From: Franconibacter helveticus LMG 23732
GTDB lineage: Bacteria; Pseudomonadota; Gammaproteobacteria; Enterobacterales; Enterobacteriaceae
Assembly (NCBI RefSeq): GCF_000463115.2
Contig: NZ_AWFX01000009.1
Location: 160,528-224,527 of the forward strand
Reading direction: 5' to 3'
DNA length: 64,000 bases
The notes under the pieces were generated by a model that was not told where the DNA came from, searched no databases, and was given only the letters and a program-made list of their open reading frames with translations. Every line of letters starts with the position of its first letter. Positions within the stretch are counted from its first letter, which is position 1. Positions 50,567 through 61,138 of this stretch are shown one piece after another. Both the position numbers and the translations under genes were made by a program.

Positions 50567-51721
50567 TCAGCGTTCGTCGCCAAGCCCCATTCTGAGACGG
50601 TTGATCCAGCCGCATAATCCACTCCAGGCAAGCAGACGCAGCGCCGCCTGCGCATCGTAACCCTGTTCGCGCAGCGGGTTTAGCTGTGCGGCGCTAAAAC
50701 GGTCAGGCGCGCGGGTAAGCTGCTGCACCGCCTGGATAATAGCGCGCTCTCTCGGGTGATTGTGACTCCACGCCAGTAACGCCCGCTCGCCGTTGCGCAT
50801 CGCTTCCGGCAGATTGGGCTCCCCGCGCCAGCGCTGCGCGGTTTGGTGAAAACAGGCCGCGCTGCCGTTTATACGCGCGGTCAGCAGCGTCACCAGCGCG
50901 CGATCCCCTTCATCGATGCCTTCGCTTAACGCTTCGCAAAGCTCAGGCAGCAAATTCAGAACTTCCGCATCGTAAACCAGCACATGTGAAAGCTCCCGCA
51001 ACGCCAGCTGAGGCTGGCAGGCGGTCAACGCCTTAAGCTGATTTTCGTTGGCATGGCTAATGGCGACAGGCGGCAGGTCGGCAGCCCAGCGCGGCTCGGG
51101 TTGGCTGAAGCGCTCCGGCGGCGCATCCTGCAACATATCCAGCCCCGGCACCCAGCGCACCGGCTGGCCCTGTAGAGCCTGAAAGAGCGCGACCACCCGC
51201 GCCTGAAACCCGATAAAGCCGATTATCTGGGTAAAGGTGACCCGGTCATACCAGGAAAGACCGGACTCATCCAGTTGCGCGCGCGCCGTGGCATCAATCA
51301 CCGTCGGCGAAATGGCAAGCTGGCGGGCGAACTGCGTGATTTGCGTTAAACGGCGGTTGCTTTCGCGCGAGGAGTCTGGCCCCGGTTGTGGAGCGAGCAG
51401 GGCGGCGTAATGATTGCACAGGCGCTGTACGCCCCATACCTGTGCGACAGTCAGCGCAGTGCTCAGACGGTCGTAGCTGCTCAGGGTATGCAGCCTGTTA
51501 ATCGTCACGCTTTCAGGAAAGAGTAACGGGATGAGCTTTCTCGCTTTGTTTATCCATGCCTCTTGCGCAAGCGCGGGATCAGGAGCAAGGGATAAATCAA
51601 GCAGCAGACGATCATCAACCCAGGCGGCCTCAGGCACCAGCGGGAGCACGTCAGCCGGACAGCGGCTGGACTGGGTTTCATGATACCAGTGGCTTTTGCC
51701 GGAAAAACGGCGTGGTTCCAT
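50567..51721 (-). CDS. yciW: YciW family protein
   Basis: A 384-residue protein corresponding to E. coli YciW (GKSHWYHETQSS). It is an AhpD-like/peroxidase-related helical fold by family annotation; E. coli work links it to cysteine metabolism under CysB. No catalytic CxxC is obvious. The ATG at 51721 is 6 bases from AAGGA; the ATG at 51727 touches the ribosome site. Confidence 0.88.
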   Translation of the reverse strand: MEPRRFSGKSHWYHETQSSRCPADVLPLVPEAAWVDDRLLLDLSLAPDPALAQEAWINKARKLIPLLFPESVTINRLHTLSSYDRLSTALTVAQVWGVQRLCNHYAALLAPQPGPDSSRESNRRLTQITQFARQLAISPTVIDATARAQLDESGLSWYDRVTFTQIIGFIGFQARVVALFQALQGQPVRWVPGLDMLQDAPPERFSQPEPRWAADLPPVAISHANENQLKALTACQPQLALRELSHVLVYDAEVLNLLPELCEALSEGIDEGDRALVTLLTARINGSAACFHQTAQRWRGEPNLPEAMRNGERALLAWSHNHPRERAIIQAVQQLTRAPDRFSAAQLNPLREQGYDAQAALRLLAWSGLCGWINRLRMGLGDER

Positions 51722-51864
51722 GGTCATTCCTTGGTCAAAATTGGCGACCCGGAGCACCCTGTTACACAGCACGCCGGGACAGATCACGCTGACTTATCCT
51801 GGCGTAACCGCTGGCGGCGATAAAAGATTGTTCGGTGATAATAAATATCAGAAAGGCATAAATG

Positions 51865-51893
51865 AAAAGGGCAGGTTAAAAACCTGCCCTTTG
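51865..51893 (-). terminator. fabI terminator
   Basis: AAAGGGCAGGTT / AACCTGCCCTTT with a 3-base loop lies 18 bases beyond the fabI stop. Confidence 0.9.
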
Positions 51894-51910
51894 CGTGAGG
51901 GAGTAGCGGA

Positions 51911-52699
51911 TTATTTCAGTTCCAGCTCGTTCATGGCGGCGATGCTAAAGCCGCCGTCTACATGAACCACTTCGCCGGTAATGCCGCCGGAGAGGTCAGA
52001 GCACAGGAACGCGGCGCTGTTGCCCACGTCTTCAATGGTGACGGTGCGGCGAATCGGGGTCACCGCTTCGCAGTGCGCCAGCATCTTGCGGAAATCTTTG
52101 ATGCCGGAAGCCGCAAGGGTGCGGATCGGGCCTGCGGAAATGGCGTTAACGCGCACGCCTTCCGGACCCATCGCGTTCGCCATGTAGCGCACGTTCGCTT
52201 CAAGGGAAGCCTTCGCCAGACCCATAACGTTGTAGTTAGGAATAGCGCGCTCGGCGCCAAGGTAAGAGAGCGTCAGCAGCGCGGAGTTCGGGTTCAGCAT
52301 TTCGCGGCAGGCTTTCGCCATAGCGACAAAGCTGTAAGCGCTGATGTCATGCGCGATTTTGAAGCCTTCACGGGTTACGGCGTTGACGTAATCGCCGTCC
52401 AGCTGGTCCGCCGGGGCGAAACCGATGGAATGCACGAAACCGTCAAATTTCGGCCAGACTTTGGCAAGCTCGGTGAACAGCGCGTCGATGCTTTCATCTT
52501 CCGCAACGTCACACGGCAGCACAATGCTGGAGTCCAGTTGAGCGGCAAACTCTTCCACGCGGCCTTTCAGCTTATCGTTCTGGTAGGTGAACGCCAGTTC
52601 AGCCCCTTCGCGGTGCATAGCCTGTGCGATACCGTAGGCGATGGACAGTTTGCTGGCAACGCCAGTCACCAGAATGCGCTTACCGGTAAGAAAACCCAT
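51911..52699 (-). CDS. fabI: Enoyl-[acyl-carrier-protein] reductase (NADH)
   Basis: A 262-residue SDR-type enzyme that finishes each cycle of fatty-acid elongation. The catalytic residues Y146, Y156 and K163 have E. coli numbers, and G93 (triclosan-sensitive residue) is unchanged. Start [13 protein letters not shown] at 52699. RpfF draws on acyl-ACP of the same pathway. Confidence 0.98.
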   Translation of the reverse strand: MGFLTGKRILVTGVASKLSIAYGIAQAMHREGAELAFTYQNDKLKGRVEEFAAQLDSSIVLPCDVAEDESIDALFTELAKVWPKFDGFVHSIGFAPADQLDGDYVNAVTREGFKIAHDISAYSFVAMAKACREMLNPNSALLTLSYLGAERAIPNYNVMGLAKASLEANVRYMANAMGPEGVRVNAISAGPIRTLAASGIKDFRKMLAHCEAVTPIRRTVTIEDVGNSAAFLCSDLSGGITGEVVHVDGGFSIAAMNELELK

Positions 52700-53023
52700 A
52701 GCTTTAATCCTTATAGTCATTGCTTTTTTGGCTTAACAATCAGCAGGTTAACTCAGTTAAGCCAAAAGTGTTCGAAATGAAGGCAAAATTATATCCCACT
52801 CACGCCCTGATGTGTCACGCTCTTTTTCCAGCGAATGTGGTGACTTAGGCTGAAAAGACGCCAGGTTCAGCGCGTTTTATCGCCTGTTCGCCGCAAAGCG
52901 GTTTCTCAGGGGCCGTGGAACGTTTTGTGCAGCAGGGGCAAAGCAGGCCGCCCCGTTAAAGATTCCTGCACCCGCTAAGTATACCTCAGCCGGGCAGGCA
53001 TACTGATCCAACCTCAGAATGAT
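52700..53023 (-). other. gcd-fabI intergenic region
   Basis: About 320 bases with no supported gene; E. coli has ycjD here. The fabI promoter must lie in it. I see no repeat or attachment site. Confidence 0.4.
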
Positions 53024-53052
53024 AAAAAAAGCCCCTCGCAGTCAGGAGGGGC
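53024..53052 (-). terminator. gcd terminator
   Basis: On the minus strand GCCCCTC / GAGGGGC is followed by a run of seven T, 25 bases beyond the gcd stop. Confidence 0.9.
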
Positions 53053-53076
53053 TTTGGCGCGCTTCAGTAGATAAAA

Positions 53077-55512
53077 TCAGTTATCCAGCGCGTAAGCGAT
53101 GACATAGTCGCCGCGATCTGGCGACTGTCGCGCGCCGCCTGCCGAAATCAGAATGTACTGTTTGCCATCTTTCGGGGAGACGTAGCTCATCGGGCCGCCC
53201 TGGCTGCCTACCGGCAGACGCGCTTTCCACACCTCTTCACCGGTGGAGCTGTCAAAGGCGCGCAGGTAGTAATCCTGGGTGCCGGCGATAAAGACCAGGC
53301 CGCCTTGCGTCGCCAGCGTGCCGCCAAGCGTTGGCATGCCGACCGGCATTGGCGCGCGCATTTTGATGCCGAACGGGCCGGTATCCTGCACGGTGCCGAC
53401 CGGAACCTGCCACACCACTTTCTGGGTTTTCAGGTCGATGGCAGAGAGCGTGCCGAACGGCGGTTTCTGGCACGGAATGCCCAGCGGCGACATAAAGCGG
53501 TTTTTGTTAACCGCATAAGGGGTGCCTTTCAGCGGCACCGCGCCCATACCGGTATTAATCGCTTCGCCGCCGTTGCTGCCGCGGGAAATCGCGTCGGTAT
53601 TCGCCGGGATCATCTGCACCCACAGGCCCAGACGCATATCGTTGACGAAAATGTAATGGTTATTCGGGTCAGTCGAGAGGCTGCCCCAGTTCATGCCGCC
53701 AAGCGAACCCGGGAAGCTCAGGGACTTATCGGTACCCGGCACGGTGAACAGGCCGTCATAGCGCATCTCTTTAAAGGCGATGCGGCAGGCGAGCTGGTCG
53801 AACGGCGTTGCGCCCCACATATCGGACTCTTTCAGCGTTTGCGCGCCAATCTGCGGCATGCCGACCGAGTGCGGCTGGGTTTTGGTGTACTGTTCGTTCG
53901 GGATGTTCCCTTGCTTCATCGGCAGCTCTTTGACTTCTGTCAGCGGCTGTCCGGTCAGGCGATCCAGCACAAAAATCTGGCCCGCTTTGGTGCCGAAGAC
54001 GACGGCGGGCTTACTGCCGCCCTCTTTCAGCGGGAAATCCATCAGCGTAGGCTGCATCGGAATATCGAAGTCCCACAGATCGTTATGCACGGTCTGATAG
54101 ACCCACTTTTCTTTACCTGTGGTAGCGTCCAGTGCAAGGATTGACGCGCCATATTTATGATCGAGCGGGGTACGGTTCCCGCCCCACAGATCCACAGTCG
54201 AGCTGCCCATCGGGATGAAAACCGTGTTCATCGCCGGGTCGTAAGACATCGGCGCCCAGGAGTTTGGCGTACTGCGGGCATAGTTCTGGCCCGGCATCAG
54301 CACGGCGTTAGGGTTATCGTTACCCGGGTCGAAGGCCCAGCGCATTTCCCCGGTTATCACGTCAAAACCGCGTAATACGCCGCCAGGCATATCGGTTTGT
54401 ACGTTATCCGCAACGCGACCGCCAACAACCACGGTGGTGCCGGCAAGGGTAGGGGCGGAAGTCAGCTGATATTTCGGATTCTGCGCGTCGCCAAGGCCCG
54501 CTTTCAGGTCAACCACGCCGTGGTTGCCGAACCCTTCGCAAAACTCGCCGTTGTCGGCGTTAATCGCAATCAGACGCGCATCGATGGTGTTCATCAGCAA
54601 GCGGCGCTGACAGCTGGCGTCGGCCGCCATGCTGACGGCTTTCACCGGCGTTGAACCCGGCAGTACAGGCTGCGCTAAGGGTTTGGTTGCGTCGAAATAC
54701 GCCAGCCCGCGACAGCGGTTCCACACTTCCGCCTGCGCATTAATTTCGCGTTTCCAGAGCTGTTTGCCGGTATTGGCTTCCACGGCGATAACATTGTTAT
54801 GCGGCGTGCAGAGATAAAGCGTGTTGCCAATTTGCAGCGGCGTTTGCTGATCTTCAGCGCCGTTGCCGGTGGGGCTCTCAGGAATATCGCCGGTATGCAT
54901 CGTCCAGGCGACTTTGAGATCTTTCACGTTATCACGGGTAATTTGATCCAGCGCGACGAAACGGCTGCCGCCCGGGGTGTTGCCGTAGTAAGCCCAGTCA
55001 GTTTGCGCTTTATCCTTTTCAACGGGCACCAGCGGCAACGGCTCGCCTTTAAAAGCGACGGTAGGGTGCGGCACAAACATTTGCCAGAAGGTCACCAGCA
55101 TGCCGAGCAGGATAATTCCGCTGAAGGACCATGCCGCGGTGCGATGCGTCGGCTTGCCTTCGCGCTTGCGAAGGGCAGGCCAGGTGGCGGCAATCAGCAG
55201 CATCAGCCCGGCAGGCACCATCAGGCGCGAAACCAGCGGCCAGAAATCCCAGCCAGCATCAAACAGCGCCCAGATGATTGAACCGAAAAAAACCAGCGCG
55301 AACAGCGGGCCGGCGGAAGACTTGCGACGAAACAGCTGAACCGCCGCCAGCAGCATGACGATGCCAGCGATAAGAAAATAGGTGCTGCCGCCAAGCGACA
55401 GCAGTTTTCCGCCGCCGATGACGAAGAAAAGGCCGATGGCCAGCAACACCAGTCCCAGCAACGCAGACCAGATACCCAGCGCGCGGGACGGCCGGGTGTG
55501 ATTTTCAGACAT
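53077..55512 (-). CDS. gcd: Membrane-bound PQQ-dependent glucose dehydrogenase
   Basis: An 811-residue quinoprotein. Five N-terminal hydrophobic segments (residues 10-150) anchor it to the inner membrane, and the periplasmic eight-bladed beta-propeller binds PQQ. WAYYGNTPGGSRFVALDQIT opens the propeller, and tryptophan-docking repeats (GKQLWKREI, GEMRWAFDPG, GKEKWVYQT) recur. The HNDLWDFD segment carries the catalytic Asp region. It oxidises glucose to gluconolactone and reduces ubiquinone. No pqq genes are in the window, so PQQ must be made elsewhere or taken up. In E. coli gcd is at another locus. Confidence 0.95.
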   Translation of the reverse strand: MSENHTRPSRALGIWSALLGLVLLAIGLFFVIGGGKLLSLGGSTYFLIAGIVMLLAAVQLFRRKSSAGPLFALVFFGSIIWALFDAGWDFWPLVSRLMVPAGLMLLIAATWPALRKREGKPTHRTAAWSFSGIILLGMLVTFWQMFVPHPTVAFKGEPLPLVPVEKDKAQTDWAYYGNTPGGSRFVALDQITRDNVKDLKVAWTMHTGDIPESPTGNGAEDQQTPLQIGNTLYLCTPHNNVIAVEANTGKQLWKREINAQAEVWNRCRGLAYFDATKPLAQPVLPGSTPVKAVSMAADASCQRRLLMNTIDARLIAINADNGEFCEGFGNHGVVDLKAGLGDAQNPKYQLTSAPTLAGTTVVVGGRVADNVQTDMPGGVLRGFDVITGEMRWAFDPGNDNPNAVLMPGQNYARSTPNSWAPMSYDPAMNTVFIPMGSSTVDLWGGNRTPLDHKYGASILALDATTGKEKWVYQTVHNDLWDFDIPMQPTLMDFPLKEGGSKPAVVFGTKAGQIFVLDRLTGQPLTEVKELPMKQGNIPNEQYTKTQPHSVGMPQIGAQTLKESDMWGATPFDQLACRIAFKEMRYDGLFTVPGTDKSLSFPGSLGGMNWGSLSTDPNNHYIFVNDMRLGLWVQMIPANTDAISRGSNGGEAINTGMGAVPLKGTPYAVNKNRFMSPLGIPCQKPPFGTLSAIDLKTQKVVWQVPVGTVQDTGPFGIKMRAPMPVGMPTLGGTLATQGGLVFIAGTQDYYLRAFDSSTGEEVWKARLPVGSQGGPMSYVSPKDGKQYILISAGGARQSPDRGDYVIAYALDN

Positions 55513-55727
55513 AACTCTTTCTCCAGATAACGCGCCTGCGGGTGGCCTGCGCGAAGTACAACGTGGGATGTGACGGCAAGCAGGATAATTGTCTGCTGAC
55601 CAGATGCGATAATTATACCATCTGGTTCATTTATGTGAATGCCATTAGCAAAAATTGTTACGAATGAAAGTTGATATGTTAACGATATAGTAGGTTACGA
55701 ACCGGCTGGGTACGCTTATCGCAGTCA

Positions 55728-55753
55728 TAAAAAAGCCCGGCTAAAAGCCGGGC
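55728..55753 (-). terminator. sap operon terminator
   Basis: On the minus strand GCCCGGC-TTTTA-GCCGGGC-TTTTTT lies 22 bases after the sapF stop. Confidence 0.92.
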
Positions 55754-55775
55754 CAGATGAGAGAAAAAGGGGAAG

Positions 55776-56582
55776 TTAACGATCTTTACGCCAGGCGTCT
55801 GCGGTGAGCGCTTCGCCAAAGTGGCTGGCTATCAATCTTTTCGTCAGGTCGTGCAGGGGAGAAGCCAGCACGTCGGCGGTGCTGCCGCGCTCCACCACTT
55901 CGCCCTGATGCATCACCATGACCTGGTCGCTGATGTGCTTCATCATGCCGATATGCTGCGTAACATAGATGTACGCGATGCCCTGTTTCTCCTGTAACTC
56001 AAGCATCAGGTTGATCAGCTGTGAGCGCATAGACATATCAAGAGAGGCGAGCGCTTCGTCCGCGACTATCACTTTCGGGCGCAGGATAAGCGCGCGGGCC
56101 AGTCCCAGACGCTGTTTCTGCCCTGGCGCCAGCATGTGCGGGTAATAGCTGGCATGATCTTCCAGCAGCCCGACCATACGCAGCGTTTCAATAATGCGTT
56201 TTTTACGCGCCTGCGGTTCGAGGTCGGTATTCAGACGCAGCGGAAAATCGAGAATTTGTGAAATTCGCTGGCGCGGGTTTAGCGAAGTGGACGGATCCTG
56301 AAAAATCATCCTGATACGCTGGCTGCGAAAAGCGTAATCGCCAAATCGCAGCGGATGATCGTCAATCATCATATCCCCCGTCGTAGGCTCAATCATGCCC
56401 GCCAGCATTTTCGCAAGCGTCGATTTGCCTGAGCCGTTTTCGCCGATAATCGCCAGCGTTTGTCTTTCGCGCAGCGTAAAGCTCAGCGGCTTCACCGCCT
56501 CTATGGTCTGGCGATGAAACCAGCCGGTACGGTAGCGAAAGGTCTTGCTCAGATTACGGATCTGCAAAAGGGTCTCGACCAT
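55776..56582 (-). CDS. sapF: Sap ABC transporter ATP-binding protein SapF
   Basis: A 268-residue ATPase with Walker A GENGSGKS, Walker B with DEALASLD, and H-loop. The usual LSGGQ signature is degenerate (LAPGQKQRLGLARAL). It is the last gene of sapABCDF, 1 base after sapD. The system affects resistance to antimicrobial peptides, and in E. coli SapBCDF has been linked to putrescine export and to Trk function. Confidence 0.97.
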   Translation of the reverse strand: MVETLLQIRNLSKTFRYRTGWFHRQTIEAVKPLSFTLRERQTLAIIGENGSGKSTLAKMLAGMIEPTTGDMMIDDHPLRFGDYAFRSQRIRMIFQDPSTSLNPRQRISQILDFPLRLNTDLEPQARKKRIIETLRMVGLLEDHASYYPHMLAPGQKQRLGLARALILRPKVIVADEALASLDMSMRSQLINLMLELQEKQGIAYIYVTQHIGMMKHISDQVMVMHQGEVVERGSTADVLASPLHDLTKRLIASHFGEALTADAWRKDR

Positions 56583-56583
56583 T

Positions 56584-57576
56584 TCACTCTTTCTCCATGT
56601 TCAGCGGGAAATGGCAGGCGAAGTAATGGCCGCGCGGGCCGTCCAGGCGCGGCGTTTCGATGCACTTGCGCTGGGCATAGGGGCAGCGCGGCCCCAGGCG
56701 GCAGCCAATAGGCAAATGTTCCAGCAGGGGAATGGCGCCAGGCAGCGTATTAAGGCGGCTTTTATGCGGCATCGGGCTGCCGAAGTCGGGAATGGCGCGG
56801 ATAAGCGCCTGGGTATAAGGATGATGAGGCATCGAGATAAGATCTTCGCTCGGCGCGGTTTCCACCGTCTGCCCGCAGTAAAGCACGTTAATGCGGTCTG
56901 CCCACTGGCTCAGCATTTGCAGGTCATGGCTGATAAGCAAAATAGTGGTGTTATTGTTCTGGTTAAGCCGGGTGAGCAGGCGAAAAATCTGCGCCTGAGT
57001 GGTAGGCTCCATGGCGTTAGTCGGCTCGTCGGCAATCAGCAGGCGCGGCTGGTTGGCAAGCGCTATTGCTATCATCACCTTCTGGCATTCGCCTTCGGTC
57101 AGCTCATAGGGAAAGCTGCGCATCGCATCTTTATGATCTTTAATGCCCACGCGGTGCAGCAACTCAATGGCGCGCCGCTTGCGCCAGCCGAAACGCTGCC
57201 ACCAGCGCCCTTTATACGTCCAGGCGGGAATATTTTGCATAAGCTGGCGGCCTACGCGCTCAGACGGGTCGAGACAGGACTGCGGCTCCTGAAAAATCAT
57301 CGACACATTATGGCCAACCAGACGGCGTCTCTCGCGCGGGGAGAGGCGCAGCAGGTCAATGTCGGCGAAGCGCATACGGTCGGCGGTTACGCGCCATGAG
57401 TCTTTCGTGACGCCGCAAATCGCTTTGGCAATCAGGCTTTTGCCGGATCCCGATTCGCCTACCAGGCCGCGGATCTCCCCTTCGGCCAGGCTCAGGCTGA
57501 CACGGTCTACCGCCTTAACCCAGCCTTCCGGGGTTTTCAGTTCAATCGTCAGGTTACGAATATCAAGTAAGGGCAT
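56584..57576 (-). CDS. sapD: Sap ABC transporter ATP-binding protein SapD
   Basis: A 330-residue ATPase with Walker A GESGSGKS, signature [15 protein letters not shown] and the oligopeptide-type C-terminal domain with cysteines ([11 protein letters not shown]). In E. coli SapD alone supports Trk potassium uptake. Its ATG shares a base with the sapC stop. Confidence 0.97.
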   Translation of the reverse strand: MPLLDIRNLTIELKTPEGWVKAVDRVSLSLAEGEIRGLVGESGSGKSLIAKAICGVTKDSWRVTADRMRFADIDLLRLSPRERRRLVGHNVSMIFQEPQSCLDPSERVGRQLMQNIPAWTYKGRWWQRFGWRKRRAIELLHRVGIKDHKDAMRSFPYELTEGECQKVMIAIALANQPRLLIADEPTNAMEPTTQAQIFRLLTRLNQNNNTTILLISHDLQMLSQWADRINVLYCGQTVETAPSEDLISMPHHPYTQALIRAIPDFGSPMPHKSRLNTLPGAIPLLEHLPIGCRLGPRCPYAQRKCIETPRLDGPRGHYFACHFPLNMEKE

Positions 57577-58466
57577 TATTCCACCCCCGCATTAATGGCG
57601 CGGCGGACGCCTTCGCCAAGCAGGTTAATCAGCAAGACGCTAATCATGATGGCCGCTCCTGGCAGCATAACGGTCCAGGGCGCCACATAGATAAGCTCCA
57701 GCGCGTCGCCGAGCATGGCTCCCCATTCAGGCGAAGGCAGTTGCGCGCCGAGATCTAAAAAGCCCAGCGCGGCGATATCCAGAATCGCCATCGAGAAGGC
57801 GCGGGTAATTTCAGCGACCAGCAAAGAGGCGGTATTGGGGAGCACGGCGAACCAGAGAATATTAAAGGTCGTGGCGCCATCCAGGCGGGCCGCCACAACA
57901 TACTCTTTTTCCAGCTCGTCATGCACCATCGCATAAACCGAACGCACCATGCGCGGCAACAACGCCAGCCAGACGGCGAACATAGCGTGCGTAAGATGCG
58001 GCCCGGCGAACGCCACGACAATTATCGCCAGCAGCAGCGAGGGGATAGAAAGCAGCGTATCAAGAATATGATTCATCACGGCCGAGCGCAGGCCATGCGT
58101 CGCCCCTGCAAGCACACCCAGCCCCAGCCCGCACAGGGTGGCGGCGAGCGTAACGACAAACGCGCCGCCCACGGTTGGCGTGGCGCCGTTAAGCAAACGG
58201 CTCAGCACGTCGCGGCCTAAATCGTCGGTGCCGAGAAAAAATGAAACTTCGCCATAGCGCGACCAGGAGGGCGGCAGCAGTTGATAACCCAGAAATTGCT
58301 GATCAATGCCATACGGGGCGAACAGCGAGCCAAACAGGCAGAGCAGCACAAGCGCGCCGCAGCCATAAAGACCGACCATGGCCGACGTATCGCTGTAAAA
58401 TTTGCGCCAGACGGTCCGCAGAGCGCCAGGCGGACGCTTTTCGCTATAAACGTTATCGTAAGGCAT
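57576..58466 (-). CDS. sapC: Sap ABC transporter permease SapC
   Basis: A 296-residue permease with six membrane spans and the EAA-type loop ([17 protein letters not shown]). It overlaps sapB by 14 bases. Confidence 0.97.
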   Translation of the reverse strand: MPYDNVYSEKRPPGALRTVWRKFYSDTSAMVGLYGCGALVLLCLFGSLFAPYGIDQQFLGYQLLPPSWSRYGEVSFFLGTDDLGRDVLSRLLNGATPTVGGAFVVTLAATLCGLGLGVLAGATHGLRSAVMNHILDTLLSIPSLLLAIIVVAFAGPHLTHAMFAVWLALLPRMVRSVYAMVHDELEKEYVVAARLDGATTFNILWFAVLPNTASLLVAEITRAFSMAILDIAALGFLDLGAQLPSPEWGAMLGDALELIYVAPWTVMLPGAAIMISVLLINLLGEGVRRAINAGVE

Positions 58467-59418
58467 ACCAGTCCTTGTGTTTCAGCGGGTTAGCGAGGGC
58501 GCCGAGGAGATCGGAAAGCATATTAATCAAAATAACCAGCGAGCCTATTACCATTACGCCTGCGGAAATGGCGGCATAATCTTGCTGGCGAATGGCGTTA
58601 ATTAACCAGCGTCCCAGTCCGGGCCAGCTAAAAACCATTTCAGTGATCATCGCCAGCGTCAGCATGGTGGAAAATTGCAGCCCCAGCCGGGGGATCACCG
58701 GCGGCAAGGCGTTGTGCAGCACGTGGCGGCGTAAAATAGTGAGGCGGGAAAGCCCGCGCGTGGCGGCAGCCTTCACATAATTTTGCTCAAATACCTCCAT
58801 GGTGCTGATGCGCATCAGGCGCACCACTTCCGTCGTTGGCGCAACCGCAAGGGTCACGACAGGCAACACCATGTGGCGCAGGGCGCTGACAATCATTTCA
58901 TGGCGCCAGGGGGAATCGGAGAGCCAGGCGTCGATAAGCGCAAAACCGGTGACGTTCTTCACTTCATAAAGCAGGTCGAAGCGGCCAGCCACCGGCAACC
59001 AGCCAAGCGTCAGCGAAAAGAAGAGCGTAAACAGCAGCGCCAGCCAGAATACCGGCACGGAAAAGCCCAGCAGCGCCAGCGCGCTGATAAATTTATCCTG
59101 CCATTTGCCGCGCATAATGCCTGCGACCATGCCAACCGGTATTCCCACCAGCAGGGCCAGGCCGAACGCTAACAGGCAAAGCTCCATCGTTGCCGGGAAA
59201 ACTTCGCGAAGCTGGGTGGTGATGAGCTGGCCGTTAATGCTCGATACGCCAAAATCCCAGTGCAGCACGCTTTGCAGCCAGAACAGCCAGGCATTCCAGA
59301 ACGACGCGCCCTGCAACGGCGCGTGCGGCGTAAAATAGCTCAGGCAAAACCCCACCTGGGTGAGGAAAAAAAGCGTCACCAGCAGCAGCGCCAGACGCCG
59401 CAAGGTGTAAATAATCAT
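58453..59418 (-). CDS. sapB: Sap ABC transporter permease SapB
   Basis: A 321-residue permease starting [19 protein letters not shown], with six spans and the EAA-type loop ([20 protein letters not shown]). It overlaps sapA by 4 bases at ATGA. Confidence 0.97.
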   Translation of the reverse strand: MIIYTLRRLALLLVTLFFLTQVGFCLSYFTPHAPLQGASFWNAWLFWLQSVLHWDFGVSSINGQLITTQLREVFPATMELCLLAFGLALLVGIPVGMVAGIMRGKWQDKFISALALLGFSVPVFWLALLFTLFFSLTLGWLPVAGRFDLLYEVKNVTGFALIDAWLSDSPWRHEMIVSALRHMVLPVVTLAVAPTTEVVRLMRISTMEVFEQNYVKAAATRGLSRLTILRRHVLHNALPPVIPRLGLQFSTMLTLAMITEMVFSWPGLGRWLINAIRQQDYAAISAGVMVIGSLVILINMLSDLLGALANPLKHKDWYALR

Positions 59419-61052
59419 GGTTTTTTTACCTCCGCGTTGTCGCGGGAGACGCCGGCAAAAGAGGCGTTGCCAAAGGGACTCAGCACAAGGCCTTTCATAT
59501 CATAACGATAAGCCTGCAAGCGAAGCGAAGAAGCCAGAGGCAACACCGGTAGCTGGTCGGCCAGCCTGTGCTGCGCGGCGGTATAGGCTTCAATCCTCGA
59601 AGCCAGCTGCTGCGAGGCGAGCGCTTTTTGCAACAGGTTATCGAAAGGCCGGTCGCACCAGTGGGCGTAATTGGTCTGGGAGTGAATGGCGGCGCAACTC
59701 AGCAACGGGCGAAAAATGCTGTCCGGGTCGTTGCTGTCGGTGCTCCAGCCGGCAAGCGTGAGATCGTGGCTCATGTCCATTAGCCGCGCCTCCTGAAAAC
59801 GTCCCTCCACCGGCACGATTTTGACCTCCACGCCCACCTGCGCCATATCTGCCTGTATCAGCTCGGCGGTTTTAAGCGGGCTGGGGTTCCAGGCCTGGGA
59901 GCTGGTAGGCACCCACAGTTGCAGCGTCAGGTTATTAATGCCCAGCTCACGCAGTTTTTCACGCGCCCGGCGCGGGCTGTACTCGGTAATTTTTGACTCA
60001 TTATCATAAGCCCAGGAGGCGCGCGGCAAAATGGATGACGCGGTTTCCGCCGTACCGTAATAAATGGACTGCATCAGCCGTTGGTTGTTGATAGCAAGCG
60101 CCAGAGCGTGCCGCACTTCAGGGTTATCTAAAGGCGGCTTATTGGTGTTGAACGCCAGATAGGCGATGTTCATGCCGGGGCGCAGATTAAGACGCAGACG
60201 CGGGTCGTCCCGGAGGATCGTAAGCTGGCTGGCGGCGGGCCATGCCAGAACATCGCATTCGCCGGTCAGCAGCTTCGATAAGCGTCCCGTGCCGCCGGAG
60301 CCCAGGTCCACCACAACCTGCGGCATTAGCGGCTGGCCGCGCCAGTACTGGTCATGGCGGATCAGCCGGATATATTGCCCGGCCCGGTATTCGCTGAGTT
60401 TAAACGGACCGGTGCCGACCGGTTCCCGGTCAAACTGCTCTTCTCTGTCGAGCACGGTAAGCTTATCGGCATATTCAGCCGACATCACCGAAGCGTAATG
60501 CGTGGCGAGATGCCAGAGAAAAGAGGCGTCCGGCTTCGCCAGCCTGAACTCCACCGTACGGCTATCGAGCTTACGTACGCTTTGCACGCTTTCAGCAAAT
60601 TGCAGGCTGTCGAAATAGGGATAACTGCTGCCGTTCACGGCGTGCCAGGGGTGATTGCGGTCAAAAATACGCTGGAAGCTGAAAACCACATCGTCCGCAT
60701 TCAGCGTGCGCGTGGGCTTAAACCAGGCCGTGGTCTGAAAATTCACGCCGCTACGCAGATGAAAACGGTAAGTAGCGCCGTTATCCAGCACTTCCCAGCT
60801 ATCTGCAAGCTCCGGCACCAGCCGGTAGGTATAAGGGTCGACATCCAGCAGTCGATCATAGAGCTGGGCGGCAAGGGTATCGACGATAAGCCCGCTTCCT
60901 GCTTTCTGGGGCGTAAAAGTATTAACCTGGCCGTTGACGCAATAAACAAATCCGCTTTGACGAATATCCGCTGGCGGTTGAGCAGGCGCAGCGAATGCCT
61001 GGCCGCTTAGCATGCCAAGCGTTAAAAACAGAGGGGATAAAATTCCACGCAT
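59415..61052 (-). CDS. sapA: Sap ABC transporter periplasmic binding protein SapA
   Basis: A 545-residue solute-binding protein of the peptide/nickel group. The signal peptide is [21 protein letters not shown] with cleavage before [24 protein letters not shown] conserved blocks are present. The start at 61052 was chosen by the signal peptide; the frame is open 90 bases further. In this genome sapA follows pspF on the same strand after only 86 bases with no evident terminator. Confidence 0.96.
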   Translation of the reverse strand: MRGILSPLFLTLGMLSGQAFAAPAQPPADIRQSGFVYCVNGQVNTFTPQKAGSGLIVDTLAAQLYDRLLDVDPYTYRLVPELADSWEVLDNGATYRFHLRSGVNFQTTAWFKPTRTLNADDVVFSFQRIFDRNHPWHAVNGSSYPYFDSLQFAESVQSVRKLDSRTVEFRLAKPDASFLWHLATHYASVMSAEYADKLTVLDREEQFDREPVGTGPFKLSEYRAGQYIRLIRHDQYWRGQPLMPQVVVDLGSGGTGRLSKLLTGECDVLAWPAASQLTILRDDPRLRLNLRPGMNIAYLAFNTNKPPLDNPEVRHALALAINNQRLMQSIYYGTAETASSILPRASWAYDNESKITEYSPRRAREKLRELGINNLTLQLWVPTSSQAWNPSPLKTAELIQADMAQVGVEVKIVPVEGRFQEARLMDMSHDLTLAGWSTDSNDPDSIFRPLLSCAAIHSQTNYAHWCDRPFDNLLQKALASQQLASRIEAYTAAQHRLADQLPVLPLASSLRLQAYRYDMKGLVLSPFGNASFAGVSRDNAEVKKP

Positions 61053-61138
61053 AATTTTTAAGTTCTGAAGTCTCTCGTCAAAGTGTATCGCACCTGATAC
61101 TGCTTCGTAAAAAAAGTCTGCCTCAGCGGGTGTCGTGC

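Noticed and set aside
51962..52780. Open frame of 272 codons opposite fabI
   Set aside because: Antisense shadow of fabI codons.
53305..54144. Open frame of 279 codons opposite gcd
   Set aside because: Antisense to a well-conserved gene, low-complexity Arg/His/Ala composition, no domain or ribosome site.
56545..57399. Open frame of 284 codons opposite sapD and sapF
   Set aside because: It spans two coupled genes in antisense and has no recognisable protein features.
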